11,550 bases of DNA from Chloroflexota bacterium (GTDB lineage Bacteria > Chloroflexota > Anaerolineae > Anaerolineales > Anaerolineaceae), in contig JAEXTI010000090.1 of the NCBI GenBank assembly GCA_023406965.1, positions 1 through 11,550 of the forward strand, written 5' to 3'. Positions 6,696 through 11,550 of this stretch are shown piece by piece. Under the pieces are notes generated by a model. It saw nothing but the letters and a program-made list of their open reading frames with translations, did no database searches and had not been told where the DNA came from. Within the stretch, counting starts at the first letter, position 1. The number at the start of each line of letters is the position of its first letter. The position numbers and the translations under genes were made by a program.

Positions 6696-8132
6696 GTGTT
6701 GACCCTGGCAGATATTCTGGAAGCATTGACCGGCACGCGAGTCGACGTGTCCCGCACGGTGATCACCGAAGCGGCAATCGATTCGCGCCAGGTCATTCCA
6801 GGCGGGCTGTTTGTGGCGCTGCCAGGCGAACGCACCGACGGGCACAACTTCTTGGGCGCGGCTTTCCGGCAGGGGGCTTCGCTGGCGCTTGTCCAGCAAG
6901 AGGTGCCCGCGGAATTCCCTGTGTTGGATTTGCGCCAGGGGCCGGTGAAGGTAGATACGACCATGCCGGTAGCGCTGCGCACCGGGCAACCGTTGTGCTT
7001 GCGGGTGAACAACACCCTGCAGGCCCTGCAGCAATTGGCCTACTTCTGGCGGCGCAAGCAGAGCGTGCGGGTGATTGGAATTACCGGCAGTGTGGGAAAA
7101 TCGACTACCAAAGAACTGGTGGCTGAAGTGTTGAGCACACGCTACCGCACCCTGCGCAATCCAGGCAACCTGAACAACGAGATCGGCCTGCCCCTCACGC
7201 TGCTGCGCCTTGGGCCGGGATACCAGCGAGCGGTGCTGGAGATGGGTTTCTACGTGCCGGGTGAGATTGCTCAGTTGTGCGATCTGGCCTTGCCCTCGGT
7301 GGGCGTGCTGACCAACGTTGGAACGGTGCACGCTGAACGGGCCGGCTCGATGGAAGCCATTGCTCGCGGCAAGGGTGAACTGGTGCAGGCGTTGCCCGCA
7401 GTGCCCAACGGCACGGCAATCTTGAATTACGACGACCCTTACGTGCGGGCGATGGCCGGACAAACCCGCGCGCGGGTGTTCTACTACGGGTTGGATCCTT
7501 CTGCCGAGCTGTGGGCCGACGAGGTGGTTGGGCTGGGGCTGGAAGGTATCCGCTTCCGAATACACTATCATGACGAGATGCTCTCGGTGCGCGTGCCGTT
7601 GATTGGCCGCCATTCGGTGCATACGGCGCTGCGAGCCACAGCCGTGGGCTTGACCGAAGGTTTGAGCTGGGGCGAGATCATTGAAGGCTTGCGCACCAGC
7701 CAGACGCAGCTTCGGCTGGTGGCGGTGAAAGCTGAGAACGGTGCCTTGCTGTTGGACGACTCTTACAATGCTTCGCCGGAATCGACCCTGGCGGCGTTGA
7801 ACATGCTGGAGGAGATCCAGGGGCGGCACATTGCGGTGTTGGGCGATATGCTCGAACTGGGCCAGTACGAGCGTGAAGGCCACCAGCGGGTTGGCGGGCG
7901 CGCAGCGGAAGTGGCCGATATCCTGGTGGCGGTTGGCGAGTTGAGCCAGATAACGGTGAAAGCGGCGCAGCAAGCCGGAATGAAGACCTCACAGGTTACC
8001 TGGGTGGCGGATGTGGATGCAGCCATCGAGTTCTTGAAACCTATGCTAAAGGAAGGGGATGTGGTGCTGGTGAAAGGTTCACACGGCCTGCGCATGGACC
8101 GCATTGTCAGTCAATTGGAGGTAGCAGAATGA
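6696..8132 (+). CDS. murF: UDP-N-acetylmuramoyl-tripeptide--D-alanyl-D-alanine ligase MurF
   Basis: MurF adds D-Ala-D-Ala to the UDP-MurNAc-tripeptide in the cytoplasm, using ATP. The protein has 478 residues in the three Mur ligase domains. The N-terminal domain holds IDSRQVIPGGLFVALPGERTDGH-type residues (28-50). The central domain has the P-loop GITGSVGKSTTKE (128-140, Lys135), NLNNEIGLPLTLL (158-170) and LTNVGTVHAER (205-215). The C-terminal domain has DDSYNASPES (354-363) and VLGDMLELG (381-389). SVGK(S/T)TTKE and YNA(S/N)P distinguish MurF from MurC, D and E. GTG start (a TTG follows directly) with AAGAGGAG about 10 nt upstream; the ftsI stop codon lies at the edge of that site. murE, which makes MurF's substrate and usually precedes it, is absent here. 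Its stop overlaps the mraY start by ATGA. Confidence 0.95.
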   Translation: MLTLADILEALTGTRVDVSRTVITEAAIDSRQVIPGGLFVALPGERTDGHNFLGAAFRQGASLALVQQEVPAEFPVLDLRQGPVKVDTTMPVALRTGQPLCLRVNNTLQALQQLAYFWRRKQSVRVIGITGSVGKSTTKELVAEVLSTRYRTLRNPGNLNNEIGLPLTLLRLGPGYQRAVLEMGFYVPGEIAQLCDLALPSVGVLTNVGTVHAERAGSMEAIARGKGELVQALPAVPNGTAILNYDDPYVRAMAGQTRARVFYYGLDPSAELWADEVVGLGLEGIRFRIHYHDEMLSVRVPLIGRHSVHTALRATAVGLTEGLSWGEIIEGLRTSQTQLRLVAVKAENGALLLDDSYNASPESTLAALNMLEEIQGRHIAVLGDMLELGQYEREGHQRVGGRAAEVADILVAVGELSQITVKAAQQAGMKTSQVTWVADVDAAIEFLKPMLKEGDVVLVKGSHGLRMDRIVSQLEVAE

Positions 8133-9121
8133 GTGATGCTACGCTGGCAATCACCCTCAGTATGCTGGCTTTCATGATGACGGTCATTTGGGGCGGGCCG
8201 CTGCTGCGCGTTTTGAGGCACTTCAAGATTGGCAAGATCATCCGCGTGGAAGGCCCGGAGCGGCATTTCAGCAAGATGGGTACGCCGACGATGGGTGGGG
8301 TGCTGTTCATCCTGCCGGTGGTACTACTGACCGTGCTGCTCAACGCGGTGTCGTTGATTGGTATGGAAGTGCTGGGCCGTTCGGTGCTGCTGCCGCTGCT
8401 GGTGATGCTGGCTTATGCTTTGATCGGCGCTGTTGACGATTGGGAAGGAATTCGCGGTCCGCGGCGCGGGTTGGGAATGCGCGCGCGCACGAAATTCATC
8501 TTGCAAATCCTCCTGGCGACTGGGGCCGCCTTTGGCTTGAAGTATTTATTGGGCGTGCCGGAATTGTTCTGGCCGGCGGCCGAGGAGCCCTTCTCGCTAG
8601 GTGTGCTGTACATCCCTGTGGCCATTTTCCTGATTGTGGGCATGTCCAACGCAGTCAATTTCACCGATGGGTTGGACGGACTGGCCGGGTTGATCTCGGC
8701 GACCGCCTTCGCGGCATTTGGCGTTGTGGCGCTCATGCAGGGTCAAACATTCCTGGCGCGCTTCTGCTTCACCATTGTGGGGGCGTTGTTTGGGTACCTG
8801 TGGTTCAATGTCCATCCCGCACAGTTGATCATGGGGGATACGGGCTCGATGGCGTTGGGGGCAACCCTGGCGGTGGTAGCCTTGATGACCGGGCAGTGGC
8901 TGCTGCTGCCGCTAATTGCTATCATCCCGGTTAGCGAGGCATTGAGCGTCATTATTCAAGTTACCTATTTCAAAATGACCAAGGGCAAGCGCTTCTTCAA
9001 GATGGCCCCACTTCATCACCACTTTGAGTTGTTGGGCTGGAGCGAAACGCAGGTTGTGCAACGCTTTTGGTTGGTAAGTTTGTTATTTGCCATGCTTGGC
9101 ATAGCAATTGCACTGGTGTAA
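8129..9121 (+). CDS. mraY: Phospho-N-acetylmuramoyl-pentapeptide-transferase MraY
   Basis: MraY joins UDP-MurNAc-pentapeptide to undecaprenyl phosphate at the membrane, forming lipid I. The protein has 330 residues and about ten hydrophobic segments. Family landmarks are HFSKMGTPTMGG (46-57), the acidic pair in GAVDDWEGI (Asp103, Asp104), NFTDGLDGLAG (177-187), MGDTGSMALG (235-244, Asp237) and KMAPLHHHFELLGWSE (291-306). The HHHFE sequence and the DD / NFTDG / GDTGS acids form the Mg-binding active site. The loop after the first Asp pair reads GPRRGLGMRARTKF, in line with the (K/R)NLGLRAKQK stretch of the family. GGAGG lies 7 nt before the ATG, which overlaps the murF stop; murD begins 2 bp after its TAA. 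Confidence 0.97.
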   Translation: MSDATLAITLSMLAFMMTVIWGGPLLRVLRHFKIGKIIRVEGPERHFSKMGTPTMGGVLFILPVVLLTVLLNAVSLIGMEVLGRSVLLPLLVMLAYALIGAVDDWEGIRGPRRGLGMRARTKFILQILLATGAAFGLKYLLGVPELFWPAAEEPFSLGVLYIPVAIFLIVGMSNAVNFTDGLDGLAGLISATAFAAFGVVALMQGQTFLARFCFTIVGALFGYLWFNVHPAQLIMGDTGSMALGATLAVVALMTGQWLLLPLIAIIPVSEALSVIIQVTYFKMTKGKRFFKMAPLHHHFELLGWSETQVVQRFWLVSLLFAMLGIAIALV

Positions 9122-9123
9122 CC

Positions 9124-10509
9124 ATGAGTAGAAACTGGCAGGGTCAACGCGTGTTGGTGATTGGAGCCGCCCGGCAAGGGCTGGCTCTGGCACGCTACCT
9201 GTGCAGCAAAGGCGCGCTGGTGACCCTGAATGACCAGAGCCGGCCCGAGAAGATGTCTGCGGCGCGGGAGGCCCTGGCTGGGCTGCCTGTGGAGTGGGTG
9301 TTGGGCGGGCATCCTTTGGAACTGCTGGACCGGATGGACTGGGTGTGCATCTCGGGCGGTGTTCCGCTGACCATGCCGATTGTGGTGGAAGCTGTGCGCC
9401 GGGGCTTGCCTTTGACCAACGACTCGCAGATTTTCATGGAAGCCGTGCCCTGCCCCGTGGCTGCCATCACTGGTTCGGCGGGCAAAACCACCACCACCAC
9501 GCTGGTGGGGCGAATGACCCAGGCGGCGGTGCAATCACCGCGGCGGGTGTGGGTGGGCGGTAACATCGGCACGCCCTTAATCGACCAGGTGGACCAGATT
9601 GACAAAGACGACCTGGTGGTGCTGGAGCTTTCCAGTTTCCAACTGGAACTGATGACTCTTTCACCGCAGATTGCTGCCGTGTTGAACATCACTCCCAATC
9701 ACCTGGACCGCCACGGGACGATGGAAGCTTATACCCAGGCCAAGGCGCGAATCTTGAGCCACCAATCGCATGGTGACACGGCTGTTTTGGGTAGCGATGA
9801 TCCCGGCTCGTGGAACTTGCGCAGCCTGGTGCGGGGAAAGCTGGTTTCGTTTGGCTGGAACCGCCCCGATTTGGGTTGGGCGGGCGCCTTCCGGGGTGGG
9901 GACGAGTTGTACTACACCGACGGGCACAGCGTTCAGAAGCTGATGACAGTGGCGGATGTACAGTTGCAAGGAGCGCACAATTTGCTCAACGTGCTGGCGG
10001 CTTGCGCTGTTTCGCTGGCTTGCGGAGCGCCGGTAGAAGCGCTGCGGGCGGGTGTGGTAGGGTTTGGCGGCGTGCCGCACCGCCAGGAACTGGTTCGCGA
10101 GTGGCGCGGCGTGCGCTGGTACAACGACTCGATTGCCACCGCCCCCGAGCGCAGCATGGCTTCTGTGCGCTCTTATCACCAACCGGTGGTGTTGATGCTG
10201 GGCGGTCGCGACAAGGACCTGCCCTGGGGCGACCTGGCCGCGCTCATCCATGAGCGAGTGGACCATGTGGTGATTTTTGGCGAGGCTGCCGAGAAGATCG
10301 CCGCCGCCATTGGCCCGGTGCGCAGCGGGGAGCGGCCTTATTCGGTGGACATGTGCGCGGGTTTGCAGGCGGCGGTGGAAGCTGCCGCGCGGGTGGCTCA
10401 GCCGGGAGACGTGGTTTTGCTCTCTCCGGGCGGCACCAGCTACGATGAGTTCAAAGATTTTGAAGAACGTGGGGAAAGGTTTCGACTATGGGTACAGCAA
10501 CTTTCGTAA
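9124..10509 (+). CDS. murD: UDP-N-acetylmuramoyl-L-alanine--glutamate ligase MurD
   Basis: MurD adds glutamate to UDP-MurNAc-L-Ala. The ATG at 9124, 2 bp after the mraY stop, gives 461 residues and the expected N-terminal Rossmann start (RVLVIGAARQGLALARYL). An in-frame TTG at 9067 would lie inside mraY and is not credible. Motifs: ATP P-loop ITGSAGKTTTTTL (115-127, Lys121), LELSSFQLE (167-175), NITPNHLDRHGTMEAY (188-203), HNLLNVLAACA (285-295), PHRQELV (318-324), GGRDKDLPW (360-368) and SPGGTSYDEFKDFEERG (434-450). NDSIATAPERS (334-344) stands where E. coli MurD has NDSKAT; the Lys that helps bind D-Glu is Ile337 here, while the matching Thr339, Ser434 and Phe443 are kept. Usual D-Glu specificity is likely but not certain. 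The ribosome binding site is weak, so coupling to mraY is likely. The 3' end overlaps ftsW by 22 bp. Confidence 0.93.
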   Translation: MSRNWQGQRVLVIGAARQGLALARYLCSKGALVTLNDQSRPEKMSAAREALAGLPVEWVLGGHPLELLDRMDWVCISGGVPLTMPIVVEAVRRGLPLTNDSQIFMEAVPCPVAAITGSAGKTTTTTLVGRMTQAAVQSPRRVWVGGNIGTPLIDQVDQIDKDDLVVLELSSFQLELMTLSPQIAAVLNITPNHLDRHGTMEAYTQAKARILSHQSHGDTAVLGSDDPGSWNLRSLVRGKLVSFGWNRPDLGWAGAFRGGDELYYTDGHSVQKLMTVADVQLQGAHNLLNVLAACAVSLACGAPVEALRAGVVGFGGVPHRQELVREWRGVRWYNDSIATAPERSMASVRSYHQPVVLMLGGRDKDLPWGDLAALIHERVDHVVIFGEAAEKIAAAIGPVRSGERPYSVDMCAGLQAAVEAAARVAQPGDVVLLSPGGTSYDEFKDFEERGERFRLWVQQLS

Positions 10510-11550
10510 ATCCTGGACGGTCTGCATCTCGCCCTGTGCGCGGTCGCCAAAATTTCCTGTGGGGAATTGACCTGGTGCTGGTGGGGGTGACCCTTGCGCT
10601 TTCATTATTCGGCGTGATCATGGTCTATTCTGCCGGCCCATTGTTCGCGATCCTGGCTGAAGAAGAACCCGAATTCTTCCTTTACCGTCAAATTATGTGG
10701 GTGGGGGTGGGTTTAGCGGTCATGGTGATCGCGTCTTTTGTGAGCTATCGCATTTTCCCCAAACTGATCGTCCCGATTATGCTGGTGACCATTCTTACGT
10801 TGGGGGCGACGGTCTTGTTCGGCCAATCGACTTTGGGAGCGCAGCGCTCGCTGTTTGGCGCGTCTGTGCGGCCTTCTGAGTTGGCCAAGCTGGCAATTAT
10901 CATTTATGTTTCTGTGTGGCTACAGTCAAAGCGAGATGTGCTCAAGCATTTTTCGTTCGGCCTGGTGCCCCTCATGCTCATCCTGGGCTTCCTGGCCGGT
11001 TTGATCATGCTACAGCCAGACTTAAGCGCGGCCTTCACAGTCATCATCTTGGGCGTGCTCATGTTCATCCTGGCGGATGGCGAATGGCGCCAGGTCGCGC
11101 TGGTTCTGATCGTGGCTTTGGCCGTGGGTTTCTTGACGGTGAATGTTTACGATACTGGTAAACAGCGTGTGATGGACTACATCTTGGGCTTGCAGGATCC
11201 TGCCGCGGCTTCGGACCATGTGCGCCGGGCTCTGGGCGCGATCATTAATGGCGGGGTCTTCGGCACGGGCATTGGCCTGGGAAGCGCGAAATTCATCCTG
11301 CCGGTTGCTCACACCGACTCTATTTTCGCGGTGATTGCCGAAGAGACAGGCCTGTTGGGCAGCGCGCTGCTGTTGGTCGCTTATATGCTGATCTTGTGGC
11401 GCGGCCTGGCGATTGCCCGCAACGCCCCCGATCCATTGGGGCGCTTGCTGGCAGCCGGCGTGTCGATGTGGATTGCGATTGAAGCATTGATCAATATGGC
11501 GGTGATGGTCAGCTTGATGCCCCAGGCGGGCAATGCGCTGCCTTTCATCA
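10488..11550 (+). CDS. ftsW: FtsW, SEDS peptidoglycan glycosyltransferase (3' end outside window)
   Basis: The frame opens at ATG 10488 inside the end of murD (22-bp overlap, different frame) and stays open to the window edge: 354 codons, so only a short C-terminal part is missing. After a basic N-terminal tail (1-22) come eight or nine membrane helices. SEDS landmarks are VMVYSA (44-49), GAQRSL...RPSELAKLA (118-136), LQPDLSAAF (175-183), GGVFGTGIGLGSAKFILP (255-272), AHTDSIFAVIAEETGLLGS (274-292) and MPQAGNALPF (344-353). Asp277 in HTD corresponds to the catalytic Asp of the family. FtsW polymerises lipid II at the septum as a complex with the class B PBP. The long GLGSAKF loop and placement after murD favour FtsW over RodA. 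AAAGG lies 8 nt before the ATG. murG would be the usual next gene, but it is not in view. Confidence 0.93.
   Translation, partial: MGTATFVNPGRSASRPVRGRQNFLWGIDLVLVGVTLALSLFGVIMVYSAGPLFAILAEEEPEFFLYRQIMWVGVGLAVMVIASFVSYRIFPKLIVPIMLVTILTLGATVLFGQSTLGAQRSLFGASVRPSELAKLAIIIYVSVWLQSKRDVLKHFSFGLVPLMLILGFLAGLIMLQPDLSAAFTVIILGVLMFILADGEWRQVALVLIVALAVGFLTVNVYDTGKQRVMDYILGLQDPAAASDHVRRALGAIINGGVFGTGIGLGSAKFILPVAHTDSIFAVIAEETGLLGSALLLVAYMLILWRGLAIARNAPDPLGRLLAAGVSMWIAIEALINMAVMVSLMPQAGNALPFI

Noticed and set aside
6600..7973. Long minus-strand open frame (about 457 codons) opposite murF
   Set aside because: The plus strand encodes unmistakable MurF with all motifs; the antisense frame has low-complexity His/Gln/Arg-rich composition typical of a shadow frame. 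The same applies to the 391-codon minus frame at 5840-7015.
9067..9123. TTG start for murD within mraY
   Set aside because: It would add 19 unrelated residues before the conserved N-terminal fold; the ATG at 9124 fits family length.

Overview
The window reads as a piece of a Chloroflexota chromosome, probably class Anaerolineae. This rests on the look of the proteins (for example the MurD and MraY variants), the moderately high GC content, and short extragenic repeats ending in GTAGGGGCGGGT, a style I associate with that group. The taxonomic call is inference; no rRNA or other marker gene is present.

Left part (1-2765): the 3' end of a plus-strand gene, probably a DUF4434-like TIM-barrel protein, stops at 507. 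It converges on a two-gene minus-strand operon: a PLP-dependent cysteine desulfurase-like enzyme (2765-1353) and a half-size EamA transporter (1356-934) joined by an ATGA overlap. The convergent gap (508-933) holds a stem-loop just after the first gene and three 84-bp repeat cores bounded by GGCGGGTCTT / AAGACCCGCC arms. The second and third are nearly identical direct copies; the first looks like a diverged inverted copy.

Middle (2766-2981): a divergent regulatory region. It has a near-consensus sigma70-type promoter (TTGAAA, 17 bp, TATACT). Directly after the -10 box come four GTGG motifs at exact 10-bp spacing, the expected form of an MraZ autoregulatory operator. A strong GC-rich hairpin and a good ribosome binding site then precede mraZ.

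Right part (2982-11550): a tightly packed division and cell wall (dcw) cluster, all on the plus strand: mraZ, rsmH, an ftsL-like gene, a class B penicillin-binding protein (ftsI/pbpB), murF, mraY, murD and the first 354 codons of ftsW, which runs off the window. Several junctions overlap (ATGA at ftsL/ftsI and murF/mraY; 22 bp at murD/ftsW), so the genes are probably one translationally coupled transcript under MraZ control. Together they cover a transcriptional regulator, an rRNA methyltransferase, the divisome FtsL/FtsI/FtsW core, and the cytoplasmic and lipid I steps of peptidoglycan synthesis. murE is missing from its usual place between ftsI and murF.

I did not find a wholly new system. 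The points most worth following are the MraZ operator, the leader hairpin, the repeat trio, and a MurD in which the family's D-Glu-binding Lys position is Ile.
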